Source of the DNA: F23-B02 sp963590435
GTDB lineage: Bacteria; Bacillota; Clostridia; Oscillospirales; Oscillospiraceae
Length of the DNA: 20,414 nt
Assembly: GCA_963590435.1 (NCBI GenBank)
Contig: CAVAPG010000025.1
Location: forward strand, 1 to 20,414
Direction: 5' to 3'
Part shown: positions 1 to 7,023 of the stretch, piece by piece
Layout: each line of letters opens with the position of its first letter
How positions within the stretch are numbered: the first letter of the stretch is position 1
The notes under the pieces: model-generated
The model's input: the letters and a program-made list of their open reading frames with translations, nothing else
Database searches by the model: none
Told to the model about the DNA's origin: nothing
Position numbers and translations under genes: made by a program

Positions 1-109
1 GCGGTTAGCACAGCAGAAAAAATAACCCGTCATGAGTAAAGACTACACCCTTGGCGTCCCTGTGTAAGGGGAGCTGGCATGCGCAAGCATGACTGAGGGG
101 TTGCCTGTT
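1..109. repeat. 109-bp structured repeat, copy 1 (left end at window edge)
   Basis: This is the first of two head-to-tail copies with a period of 109 bp; both begin GCGGTTAGCACAGCAG. The copy can fold as a three-way junction: an outer stem (24-31 with 95-102), a hairpin at 54-74 and a small hairpin at 78-91 (CATGC, loop GCAA, GCATG). Relative to copy 2, one base in the outer stem (29) and two in the middle hairpin (56-57) are changed so that pairs are lost, which suggests copy 1 is the more decayed one. Further copies could lie to the left of the window. No open reading frame here looks like a gene. It resembles the short interspersed structured repeats I recall from gut Clostridia; that is recall, not a search. 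Confidence 0.8.
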
Positions 110-213
110 GCGGTTAGCACAGCAGAAAAAATAACCCCTCATGAGTAAAGACTACACCCTTGGCTCCCCTGTGTAAGGGGAGCTGGCATGCGTTAGCATG
201 ACCGAGGGGTTGC
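110..213. repeat. 109-bp structured repeat, copy 2 (better-preserved fold)
   Basis: Second tandem copy, differing from copy 1 at only a few positions up to about 213, where the similarity ends. All three stems are perfect: outer AACCCCTC (133-140) with GAGGGGTT (204-211); GCTCCCCT (163-170), loop GTGTA, AGGGGAGC (176-183); and CATGC (187-191), loop GTTA, GCATG (196-200). The last loop differs between copies (GCAA against GTTA) while its stem is identical, as expected if the stem matters and the loop does not. There is no transposase, no target-site duplication I can see, and no spacer between copies, so this is not a CRISPR. Confidence 0.8.
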
Positions 214-272
214 CATAGTTTGTACGCAATTGGTTATATGCTTGTACTGCTGTCTTAGTCTGCAACCCCACC

Positions 273-439
273 ACCGCTGGCGCGGTCCCCCTCCGGCTTG
301 TCAAAAAGTCGTGGACTTTTTGACTGCGCTTTCCGCCGAGCATTTTGAAGAAATTCAAAATGCTATTACCGAAAAACTTGATAAATCAAGCTTTTCGACG
401 GCGGTTTATCTGATTTCGAGCGGGGCCTTTGCCCCCTCG
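273..439. repeat. Array of five consecutive hairpins
   Basis: Five inverted repeats follow each other with short spacers: 273-286 (ACCGC, loop TGGC, GCGGT), 301-323 (TCAAAAAGTC, loop GTG, GACTTTTTGA), 339-364 (AGCATTTTGAA, loop GAAA, TTCAAAATGCT), 370-397 (CGAAAA and CTTGA arms with one A/C mismatch, loop TAAA) and 417-439 (CGAG, GGGGC, loop CTTT, GCCCC, CTCG with one bulged C). Three have arms of ten or more paired bases. An 80-codon plus-strand reading frame crosses all of them but has no ribosome binding site I accept and no recognisable product. The packing suggests a mobile or repetitive structured element, or a multi-stem RNA, rather than a gene. Function unknown. Confidence 0.65.
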
Positions 440-502
440 AGCTCCCCTGCTGCGCGGATATTTTTCCTCTGAAGCATAGATTTTTTACATCCTGCTTCTT
501 TA

Positions 503-533
503 TTTCACACAGGGGAGGCAATGGCAACGCCAT
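503..533. repeat. Possible inverted partial relative of the 109-bp repeat
   Basis: The stretch ACACAGGGGAGGCAATGG near 507-524 resembles the reverse complement of the middle of the 109-bp repeat (ACACAGGGGAGCCAAGGG). It is followed by a small perfect hairpin at 521-533 (ATGGC, loop AAC, GCCAT). It may be a degraded copy in the opposite orientation. The remainder, 534-641, is AT-rich towards mtaB and holds nothing I can name; no clear terminator for mtaB is visible there. Confidence 0.35.
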
Positions 534-641
534 GACGCCGACCTGCTGTTTTTTACACAGATTGAGGTGATGAGGTGTCTCCGCAGTTGGTAGATTATCG
601 TGTGCGCATTGTTAAAATTATAGCTATATTTATTCGTGATG

Positions 642-1928
642 TCAAATGATATTTCCGACTAAAATTCCTTCCGAAACGGCATTTATTCTGACATCGTGCA
701 CCGTGCCGCGGAGGCCTTCTCCCTCGGCGCGCACCTCGAGATAGTTATCGCTGTGGCCCTGCCAGAGTCCGTCCTCCTGAGTTTCGAACAGGACAGGCAG
801 AGTTTTGCCTATCATGCTCTCGAGAAATGCCCTGCGCGTTTCGGCGACGACGGCGCGCGCCTGCTTTGAGCGTTTTGCCTTGGTTGCACGGTCTATCTGT
901 CCGTCCATTTTATCCGCCGGAGTTCCCGGACGGCGTGAGTACGGGAATATATGTGCATCGGAAAACTGCGCTTTTTTGAGGAATTCGAGGGTTTCGTTCT
1001 GATGCTCCTGTGTTTCGCCCGGGAAGCCGACAATGACATCGCAGGTCATGCCGCAGTCTGGAAAATATCTGCGCAGCAGCTGCATTGCCGCATAAAATTG
1101 CGCCGTGTCGTATTTGCGGTTCATGGCCTTGAGCGTTGCATCGCAGCCGGACTGCAGCGACAGATGAAAATGCCTGCACACGCTGCCGCAGGCGGCAATT
1201 TTCTCGCAGAAGCTCTCTGTTATTACGCTCGGCTCTATAGAGCCCAGGCGCAGGCGCATATGCGGAGCGGCGGTGGCTATTGCGCACACTGCATCGGCAA
1301 GGTCCGGCTTATCCGGCAGATCCACACCGTAGGAGGCAATCTCAATGCCGGTTATGACAAGCTCCCTGTAGCCCTTTTTGTCAAGCTCGGCCGCCTGACG
1401 CGCGGCGGACTCAAGCGGCAGAGAGCGCACCCTTCCGCGTGTATACGGGATTATGCAATAGGTGCAGAAATTGACGCAGCCGTCCTGAATTTTCAGCAGT
1501 GCCCTCGTATGTCCGGACACCGCGCCTGCCGGAAGCTCCTCGAAAATACGCTGCTCAAACGGCTTGTCGAGCAGCCTTTCGCCCTGTCCTGTGGACACGG
1601 CATTTTCAAGTGCATCAATGAGCTTCAGCCTGTCGGCGGTTCCGAAAACTATATCCGCGCCGAGCTTTTCGACAGACTCCGGACTCAGCTGTGAATAGCA
1701 GCCGAGGACTGCCGCGACCGCACCCGGATTTTCCTCGCGCAGACGGTGTATCGCCTGGCGCGACTTGCGTCCCGCCTCCGCAGTGACCGCACAGGTGTTG
1801 ACAATAACGGCATCGGCAACCTCGCCCTCAAGACAGGGCTTATGTCCGCGCGAAACGAGCAGAGCTTCAATTGCCTGCGTCTCATACTGGTTGACCTTGC
1901 AGCCGAGAGTGTATATAATATATTTCAT
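642..1928 (-). CDS. mtaB: tRNA (N6-threonylcarbamoyladenosine(37)-C2)-methylthiotransferase MtaB
   Basis: A 428-residue radical-SAM methylthiotransferase that should convert t6A37 to ms2t6A37 in tRNAs reading ANN codons, acting in the cytoplasm. The N-terminal UPF0004 domain carries the auxiliary-cluster cysteines C10 (YTLGCKVNQYE), C46 (NTCAVT) and C77 (LGCYSQ). The radical-SAM motif is C151-x3-C155-x2-C158 (CVNFCTYC), and a short TRAM-like tail ends the protein. The TLGCKVNQ start and overall length separate MtaB from MiaB and RimO. The open frame runs on to 2147, but the family N-terminus and a GGAG site twelve bases or so ahead fix the start at 1928. It is divergent from the cysteine desulfurase, with 24 bp between start codons; the desulfurase could supply sulfur for its clusters, which is inference. 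No good promoter of its own is visible, so transcription should begin inside the neighbour. Confidence 0.95.
   Translation of the reverse strand: MKYIIYTLGCKVNQYETQAIEALLVSRGHKPCLEGEVADAVIVNTCAVTAEAGRKSRQAIHRLREENPGAVAAVLGCYSQLSPESVEKLGADIVFGTADRLKLIDALENAVSTGQGERLLDKPFEQRIFEELPAGAVSGHTRALLKIQDGCVNFCTYCIIPYTRGRVRSLPLESAARQAAELDKKGYRELVITGIEIASYGVDLPDKPDLADAVCAIATAAPHMRLRLGSIEPSVITESFCEKIAACGSVCRHFHLSLQSGCDATLKAMNRKYDTAQFYAAMQLLRRYFPDCGMTCDVIVGFPGETQEHQNETLEFLKKAQFSDAHIFPYSRRPGTPADKMDGQIDRATKAKRSKQARAVVAETRRAFLESMIGKTLPVLFETQEDGLWQGHSDNYLEVRAEGEGLRGTVHDVRINAVSEGILVGNII
1891..1919 (+). promoter_or_regulatory. Promoter of the cysteine desulfurase, inside mtaB
   Basis: TTGACC at 1891-1896, a 17-bp spacer and a perfect TATAAT at 1914-1919 form the best sigma-A-type promoter in this region. 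The expected start site is near 1926, about 27 bases before the desulfurase ATG. The whole element lies within the first codons of mtaB on the opposite strand. Confidence 0.75.
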
Positions 1929-1933
1929 AAAAT

Positions 1934-1947
1934 CATCTCCAAGGAGA
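1934..1947. promoter_or_regulatory. Back-to-back ribosome binding sites of mtaB and the desulfurase
   Basis: CTCC at 1937-1940 is the minus-strand GGAG of mtaB (ATG at 1928). GGAG at 1943-1946 serves the plus-strand desulfurase (ATG at 1953). Together they form the inverted repeat CTCCAAGGAG in the 24-bp gap between the two start codons. Confidence 0.8.
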
Positions 1948-1952
1948 ATTAA

Positions 1953-3083
1953 ATGGAAATTTATCTTGACAATGCGGCGACGACGCGCGTCTGCGCCGAG
2001 GCCGCGGATATTGCGTATAAGCTTATGACAAAGTGCTACGGCAACCCGAGCTCCACGCACACGAAGGGGCGCGAGGCAAAGACATATCTCGACACTGCCC
2101 GCTCTCAGATAGCAAACGCCCTGGGCTGCTTGCCATCGGAGGTTCACTTCACCTCATGCGGCTCGGAGAGCGACGTGTGGGCAATAACAAAGGGCGCTGA
2201 GAGCGCACAGCGGCGCGGAAAGCATATCATCTCCTCCGCCGTCGAGCATGACGCCGTGCGCAAAACACTTGAGGATCTGGCGTCGCGCGGCTTTGAGGTG
2301 ACATTTCTTGCGCCTGAAAAGGACGGCAGTGTGTCCGTAAGTGCGGTTGAGGCCGCCCTGCGCGAGGATACCATGCTCGTCACGCTTATGATGGTAAACA
2401 ACGAAACAGGCGCCGTGACCGACATTGCAGGCATCGCCAAGATGCTCAAGGCAAAGGGCTCGAAGGCTCTTTTGCACACCGATGCCGTTCAGGGATTTAT
2501 GAAGGTCCCCTTTTCGGCAAAAAAGCTCGGCGCGGACATGATAAGCATCAGCGGCCATAAGATTCACGCGCCGAAGGGCATAGGCGCATTGTATATCAAA
2601 ACAGGGGTTAAAATCAAGCCCCTCATTCGCGGCGGAGCTCAGGAAAACGGCATGCGCGCCGGAACGGAAGCAATGCCGCAGATCGCCGCATTCGGCAAGG
2701 CCGCCGAAATTGCCTATGCCGGCATGAAGGAAAACTGCGAAAAAATGGCCGCTCTGCGCACTCTGGCAATCGACACACTGTGCAGTCAGCTGCCAGAGGT
2801 TCAAATAATCGGCGGCGGCGCACCGCATATATTAAGCGTATCCCTGCCCGGCTGGCGCAGTGAGGTGCTCATGAACTTCCTCGAGGCCGAGGGCATATAT
2901 GTCTCACGCTCCTCGGCGTGCAAAAAAGGCGGCAGAAGCCACGTGCTCGAGGCGATGCAACTTCCGGCTCAGGTCATTGACGGGGCGATAAGAATAAGCT
3001 TTTCGCGCTACAGCTCCGAGGAGGACGTCCGCGCCCTGTGCTCGGCATTAAAACGCGCCCACGACACACTCGCCCACAGATAA
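1953..3083 (+). CDS. Cysteine desulfurase, NifS/IscS family (class V aminotransferase fold)
   Basis: A 376-residue PLP enzyme that takes sulfur from L-cysteine, leaving alanine and an enzyme persulfide for Fe-S cluster or tRNA thiolation. It begins with the family MEIYLDNAATT. The PLP site is clear: H99 in the EHD motif, D177 in HTDAVQ and lysine K203 in SGHKIHAPKG. The mobile-loop nucleophile is C323 in RSSACKKGG. Length is normal. The promoter at 1891 and the GGAG site ten bases ahead support the start. It is divergent from mtaB and convergent with trkH, so it is probably transcribed alone. No IscU or ThiI partner is next to it, so the sulfur acceptor cannot be read from the context; the KKG after the catalytic Cys resembles the clostridial type often paired with ThiI elsewhere (recall). 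Confidence 0.93.
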   Translation: MEIYLDNAATTRVCAEAADIAYKLMTKCYGNPSSTHTKGREAKTYLDTARSQIANALGCLPSEVHFTSCGSESDVWAITKGAESAQRRGKHIISSAVEHDAVRKTLEDLASRGFEVTFLAPEKDGSVSVSAVEAALREDTMLVTLMMVNNETGAVTDIAGIAKMLKAKGSKALLHTDAVQGFMKVPFSAKKLGADMISISGHKIHAPKGIGALYIKTGVKIKPLIRGGAQENGMRAGTEAMPQIAAFGKAAEIAYAGMKENCEKMAALRTLAIDTLCSQLPEVQIIGGGAPHILSVSLPGWRSEVLMNFLEAEGIYVSRSSACKKGGRSHVLEAMQLPAQVIDGAIRISFSRYSSEEDVRALCSALKRAHDTLAHR

Positions 3084-3105
3084 CAGGACAATGCATGTAA
3101 GTGAG

Positions 3106-3129
3106 AAACCTCCGAGGAATCGGAGGTTT
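3106..3129. terminator. Hairpin between convergent desulfurase and trkH
   Basis: AAACCTCCGA (3106-3115), loop GGAA, TCGGAGGTTT (3120-3129): a perfect 10-bp stem. On the plus strand it runs into TTTCTTGCGTTT; on the minus strand into TTTCTCACTT. It probably terminates both converging transcripts, although neither U-run is long. Confidence 0.75.
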
Positions 3130-3153
3130 CTTGCGTTTAATATAAAAAACAAA

Positions 3154-4596
3154 TCATTTTTTCCACGTATCCGGTGCGAAGAGAATGAGCATCGGGAATA
3201 TCTCAAGGCGGCCGAGGAACATATCAAAGCACAGCACCGCCTTGCTGATTATATTGAGAGTGGACACGCCCATCGAGAACGTGTTCGAGTCGATTCCGTA
3301 GCCGACATTGCTCAGGCCGGATATTGCGGCAAGCATTCCGTCGCCGATGCTCAGTCCGTTTATCGACAAAACGACGGCGGTGGCTATAACAGCCATGAAA
3401 TACGCCGCGACAAAGCTGTTTACGGACGAAACCGTGTCCTCCTCGACGATCTCGCCGTCAAGATGAATGAGGTGAACTGAGTTCGGCGTCACGGTGCGTG
3501 CGATGGCACGATACGTGCTTTTTCCGAGTATCATCACACGAGAGAGCTTCATGCCGCCTCCGGTTGAGCCGGACATTGGGCCCGTTATCATCAGGACCGT
3601 CAGCATTGCCCACACAAACGGCGACCAGAAGCTCGCATCAACGGAAACATAGCAGGTCGTGCTGATTATGGAGATAACCTGAAACAGTGTGTGGTGAATT
3701 CCCTCGCCGAGGCTGCTGAATTTAGATGCCGTGTCAATGCCCATGAGAAGAGCGACCCCAAAGACGACTATTGCAAAAACCCTCAGTTCGCGGCTGCGGC
3801 GAATGCGGAAAAACTCACGTGCCAGAACGCAATAGAACAGGCTGAAGCTCATGCTGCACAGCGTCATAAACACAAGCGTAATATTCTGCGCATAGGTTCC
3901 GTATGACGCCATACTTCCGTTGCGGATCGAAAAGCCGCCGGTCGACACCGTGCTGAGCGAAATGTTAATCGAATCAAACAGCGGAATGCCGCCGAGATAC
4001 AGCAGCACTATCTGCGCGGCTGTCATCACTATGTATATCTCATACAGCAGCTTTGCCGACTTCTGCATTCTCGGCACAAGCTTTGCCGCCATAGGGCCGG
4101 GGAACTCCGCTCTCAGCAGAAACATCGAGCCGCCCTCGCGCGCGACGGGAGCTATCGCCAGCAGGAACACCAGCACGCCCATTCCGCCTATCCAGTTGGT
4201 TATGCTTCTCCAGAGGAGTATTGCCCTCGGCGCGGACTCAACGTCTTCCATAATCGTCGCGCCTGTTGTCGTAAAGCCTGAAACAGTTTCGAACACAGCG
4301 TCAGATATGCTCGGTATAACGCCCGATATATAAAACGGGATTGCGCCGAACAGCGATATGATTATCCATGCAAGCGCAACCGTGACGAAGCCGTCACGCG
4401 CGCCCAGCGGACTGTCCTTGCTTTTTATTATGCCGCAGGGTGCTCCGACTATCAGCACGGCCGTTATCGCAGATGCAAAGCCGCGCATGACATTCTCATC
4501 GCCGTCGACGACCGAGAGCACAAACGACGGCAGCATGAACGCCGCTTCGATGCATAATATAATGCCTATTGTTTTTCTTATCGTGCCAAAATTCAT
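3154..4596 (-). CDS. trkH: Trk/Ktr-family potassium uptake channel subunit TrkH
   Basis: A 480-residue polytopic membrane protein, the ion-conducting subunit of a Trk-type K+ system. Its four membrane-pore-membrane repeats are readable through the pore loops: P1 GFTTTGAT (107-114), P2 TVSTGGFS (216-223), P3 ISTTCYVS (311-318) and P4 SNVGYG (429-434). GSTGGG (343-348) belongs to the intramembrane segment before the last repeat. Oddity: P3 has cysteine 315 (TGC codon at 3654-3652) where the family carries the filter glycine. The start overlaps the trkA stop by one base (TAATG), so the two are translationally coupled; TrkA binds this protein's cytoplasmic face and gates it. Length fits TrkH/KtrB. 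Whether the channel is K+-specific is less sure because of C315. Confidence 0.93.
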   Translation of the reverse strand: MNFGTIRKTIGIILCIEAAFMLPSFVLSVVDGDENVMRGFASAITAVLIVGAPCGIIKSKDSPLGARDGFVTVALAWIIISLFGAIPFYISGVIPSISDAVFETVSGFTTTGATIMEDVESAPRAILLWRSITNWIGGMGVLVFLLAIAPVAREGGSMFLLRAEFPGPMAAKLVPRMQKSAKLLYEIYIVMTAAQIVLLYLGGIPLFDSINISLSTVSTGGFSIRNGSMASYGTYAQNITLVFMTLCSMSFSLFYCVLAREFFRIRRSRELRVFAIVVFGVALLMGIDTASKFSSLGEGIHHTLFQVISIISTTCYVSVDASFWSPFVWAMLTVLMITGPMSGSTGGGMKLSRVMILGKSTYRAIARTVTPNSVHLIHLDGEIVEEDTVSSVNSFVAAYFMAVIATAVVLSINGLSIGDGMLAAISGLSNVGYGIDSNTFSMGVSTLNIISKAVLCFDMFLGRLEIFPMLILFAPDTWKK

Positions 4597-5954
4597 TACG
4601 CAAATATATCGTTCAGGTCAAGAATCTCGCGTCCTGCGGTGGTTACGATAACGACCGTATCGCCTGCCGAAAGCGTATCGCGTCCGCCGGGGATAATAAT
4701 CTTGCCCATGTGGTTTATGCAAACAATCAGTATGCCTCTTTTAAGGCGAATATCCATAAGCTTTTCGTGCAGATGCTCGGTCGCCTCGGTAACGGCGAAT
4801 TCAAGGGCCTCGGCACTTCCGTCGGCAAGGCGGTGAATCGTCAGAACTGCGCTGCCGCCGGTGTTTTCCATTGCACGGACATATCTCAAAATTGCATTCG
4901 TGCTCAGGCTCTTCGGGCTTATAAGACTGTCGGCGCCGCGGTCGCCGAGTATCTCGCCGTACTCAAGGCGGTTTATTTTCGTCAGCAGCTGAGGAACTCC
5001 GACCTTGCGCGCGAACATTCCGATTATTATATTTTCCTCGTCCATATTGGTCAGCGGCAAAACCGCGTCCATCTGGCTTATATTGTGCGTTTTCAGAACA
5101 GCCTGACTCGATCCGTCGGAGCAGATAACGTTCATTTCCGGATATTTTTCCGCAAGATACTCGCATCTGGGACGCTTCATTTCGATGAGCTTAATGCTCG
5201 TTCCGCTTTTTATAAGCATGGGTGCGAGGTATTCGGCTATCCTGCCGCCGCCGACTATCATAACATTTTTGCTCTTCTTGCTGCGCAGCTTCAGCTCATG
5301 CGTAAGCTCAACGAGCGACGACGCCGGGGCCGTGACATAAATTTTATCGCCCTTGGTCAGCACGAAATTACCGTCGGGGATATGAACCTGCTCGCCGCGC
5401 AAAACTGCGCATATAAGAACATGAACCTTTATCTTCTTGCTCAAATCGGCAAGACGAAGCCCCTCAAGTGGGCTGTTCTCGGATATGAAAAGCTCAACTA
5501 TCTCAGCCTTGCCCTCGGCAAACGTATCGCGCTTTATAAACGCCGGTATCTGCAAAAGCCTGTATATCTCCTTTGCCGCCAGAAGCTCCGGATTTATAGT
5601 CATCGACAGTCCGAGCTCATCTTTCAGGACATAGAGCTGTTCGGTGTATTCGAGATTTCTTACGCGGGCAATGGTATTTTTGCAGCCGAGCTTGCGCGCG
5701 ACAATGCATGCAAGCAGATTGAGCTCATCCTGCGCCGTTACGGCAATAAGCAGGTCGCTCTCATCGACATTCGCCTCACGCTGGACGGATATGGCGGCGC
5801 CGTTGCCGCAAAGGGTCATGACATCCAATGTGTCCGACAGCAGCTTTACCTTCTCTTTTAATACATCAACCACCGTTATATCGTGATTTTCGTTTGCCAG
5901 TCCCTTGGCAAGTGAAAAGCCTATCTTGCCGGCGCCGACTATTACGATCTTCAT
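4596..5954 (-). CDS. trkA: Trk system potassium uptake regulatory protein TrkA
   Basis: A 452-residue cytoplasmic gating subunit for the neighbouring TrkH. It has two tandem RCK modules, each an NAD-binding RCK_N Rossmann fold followed by an RCK_C domain. The first begins MKIVIVGAGKIG with acidic D30 ending strand 2 (VVD); the second starts near 231 (VMIVGGGRIAEYL). The RCK_C parts lie at about 145-220 and 365-450. Single-RCK KtrA is about half this length, so TrkA is the better name. The open frame extends to 6008, but the canonical MKIVIVGAG start at 5954 with AAGAGG upstream is chosen. It is the first gene of the trkA-trkH operon. A perfect TATAAT at 6033-6028 lies 74 bp ahead. I see no c-di-AMP (ydaO) riboswitch in the short leader. 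Confidence 0.93.
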   Translation of the reverse strand: MKIVIVGAGKIGFSLAKGLANENHDITVVDVLKEKVKLLSDTLDVMTLCGNGAAISVQREANVDESDLLIAVTAQDELNLLACIVARKLGCKNTIARVRNLEYTEQLYVLKDELGLSMTINPELLAAKEIYRLLQIPAFIKRDTFAEGKAEIVELFISENSPLEGLRLADLSKKIKVHVLICAVLRGEQVHIPDGNFVLTKGDKIYVTAPASSLVELTHELKLRSKKSKNVMIVGGGRIAEYLAPMLIKSGTSIKLIEMKRPRCEYLAEKYPEMNVICSDGSSQAVLKTHNISQMDAVLPLTNMDEENIIIGMFARKVGVPQLLTKINRLEYGEILGDRGADSLISPKSLSTNAILRYVRAMENTGGSAVLTIHRLADGSAEALEFAVTEATEHLHEKLMDIRLKRGILIVCINHMGKIIIPGGRDTLSAGDTVVIVTTAGREILDLNDIFA

Positions 5955-6027
5955 TGTTCGCAAAACCTCTTTTAATAAAACTTCCGCGCAACTCCGGTTT
6001 TTTTGCATGCAGCGTTAAGGTTCAATG

Positions 6028-6033
6028 ATTATA
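6028..6033 (-). promoter_or_regulatory. Probable -10 box for trkA-trkH
   Basis: A perfect TATAAT read on the minus strand lies between the LysR gene at 6062 and trkA. The hexamer 17 bp upstream (GTGTTA) is a poor -35, so the call rests on the -10 alone. The 107-bp gap shows no hairpin that would stop read-through from the LysR gene. Confidence 0.4.
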
Positions 6034-6061
6034 TTGCCGATTTCTCATATTAACACATTAT

Positions 6062-6946
6062 TTACACAGTGGCAATACCGCAGCGCACCCAGTCGACTGT
6101 ATAATCTGCAAATTTGCGCGTTGCCGGGCTGTTGCGGCTGGTTTCGTTTACGGCAAGTCCGATAGTTCGCTTTGACGGCGGAACAAGCTCTTTTATAACT
6201 ATATCATCGTGCCGCCCGCTCAGAAGAAGCTCAGGCATGATTGAAATGCCCAGTCCTTTTTCGACCATCGCGATTATCGCGTAATCGTCCTTTGTTGAGA
6301 ATTTAATATTAGGCTTTATTCCGGCGGCATTGAGTGCGCGGTTTGCATCGTGGTTGGACTCCTCCAGAAGCGTTATGAATGCCTCCGTTTCGCACTCGAC
6401 AAGCGGAAACTTGGGATATGACTCGAACTTATGTCCGTGCGGAAGAATTGCCAGCAGTCTGTCCTCCATAAGCGGTATGCACTCGCACTTAAGCTTCGTG
6501 GGTACGTTCACGAAGCCGAGGTCAATGCTGCCCTCCTCCAGCCAGTTTTCAACATCGTAATAGTCGCCGTTGAGCAGCTTGAGCTCAACATTCGGATAGT
6601 CGTTCTGAAATTCCTTGATTACGCCCGGCAGCCAGTGAACGGCGACGGATGTAAACGCCCCTATGCGCACGGTTCCCGAATCAAGGCCGCGGATTGCCGA
6701 GGCAGTCTGGCGTATCTGCTCTTCGTAGTTGAGCATGCCTCTTATGGACGGCATTATCCTCTCGCCGTCATCTGTAAGCTTAACGCCGGCACGCGAGCGC
6801 GTTATGACGGAAAAGCCGAGCTCCTGCTCGAGATTATTAACCGCGTGGCTTACAGCCGACTGCGTGCAGCCGAGAGTTTCCGCCGCACGCGTAAGGCTTC
6901 CGAGCTCGACGACTTTGGCAAGAATTTCGTATTTTGATGTGCTCAT
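6062..6946 (-). CDS. LysR-family transcriptional regulator (divergent from putP)
   Basis: A 294-residue LysR-type regulator. The winged helix-turn-helix occupies residues 1-60 (LGSLTRAAETLGCTQSAVSH, then LEQELGFSVITRSR), followed by a linker helix and a two-lobed effector-binding domain from about 90. The start at 6946 has AAGGAG five bases ahead. It is divergent from a PutP-type symporter, with 191 bp between start codons, and a palindromic T-N11-A box (6977-6995) lies in its own leader. The usual LysR arrangement suggests it represses itself and controls the symporter in response to the substrate or a derivative; the effector cannot be read from the sequence. It is followed by trkA without an obvious terminator. 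Confidence 0.9.
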   Translation of the reverse strand: MSTSKYEILAKVVELGSLTRAAETLGCTQSAVSHAVNNLEQELGFSVITRSRAGVKLTDDGERIMPSIRGMLNYEEQIRQTASAIRGLDSGTVRIGAFTSVAVHWLPGVIKEFQNDYPNVELKLLNGDYYDVENWLEEGSIDLGFVNVPTKLKCECIPLMEDRLLAILPHGHKFESYPKFPLVECETEAFITLLEESNHDANRALNAAGIKPNIKFSTKDDYAIIAMVEKGLGISIMPELLLSGRHDDIVIKELVPPSKRTIGLAVNETSRNSPATRKFADYTVDWVRCGIATV

Positions 6947-6976
6947 GGCTCTCCTTTTAATTTTATAATTATTAAT

Positions 6977-6995
6977 ACATGAATTTAATTCATGT
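6977..6995. promoter_or_regulatory. Palindromic LysR-box (T-N11-A)
   Basis: ACATGAATT, central T, AATTCATGT is a perfect 19-bp palindrome containing T-N11-A (T6980, A6992), the LysR-family recognition pattern. A second, overlapping inverted repeat TCATG-TTAT-CATGA spans 6990-7003. The site is 31 bp before the regulator's ATG and downstream of its predicted start site, a position suited to autorepression. Confidence 0.7.
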
Positions 6996-7023
6996 TATCA
7001 TGAGAAATATTAAGTCTGATAAT

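Noticed and set aside
1..213. CRISPR array
   Set aside because: The two 109-bp units abut without spacers, the unit is too long, and no cas genes are present.
152..358. A 68-codon minus-strand frame across the repeat and the hairpins
   Set aside because: It crosses two unrelated structured elements and lacks a ribosome binding site.
230..472. An 80-codon plus-strand frame through the hairpin array
   Set aside because: No ribosome binding site, no family, and the sequence is dominated by inverted repeats. Kept only as an alternative to test.
951..1694. A 247-codon plus-strand open frame opposite mtaB
   Set aside because: A shadow frame; mtaB has all its cysteine motifs on the minus strand.
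642..2147. Longer mtaB starting at 2147
   Set aside because: The extra 73 residues are the antisense of the desulfurase gene, lack similarity to the family, and the ribosome binding site fits 1928.
4569..5861. A 430-codon plus-strand open frame opposite trkA
   Set aside because: It mirrors trkA almost end to end, has no ribosome binding site, and its protein is low-quality (Ala/Arg/Tyr/Leu-rich with no domain). It is a shadow of trkA codon usage.
5955..6061. c-di-AMP (ydaO) riboswitch ahead of the potassium operon
   Set aside because: The leader is only about 70 bases from the -10 box to the start codon and has no matching multi-stem structure.
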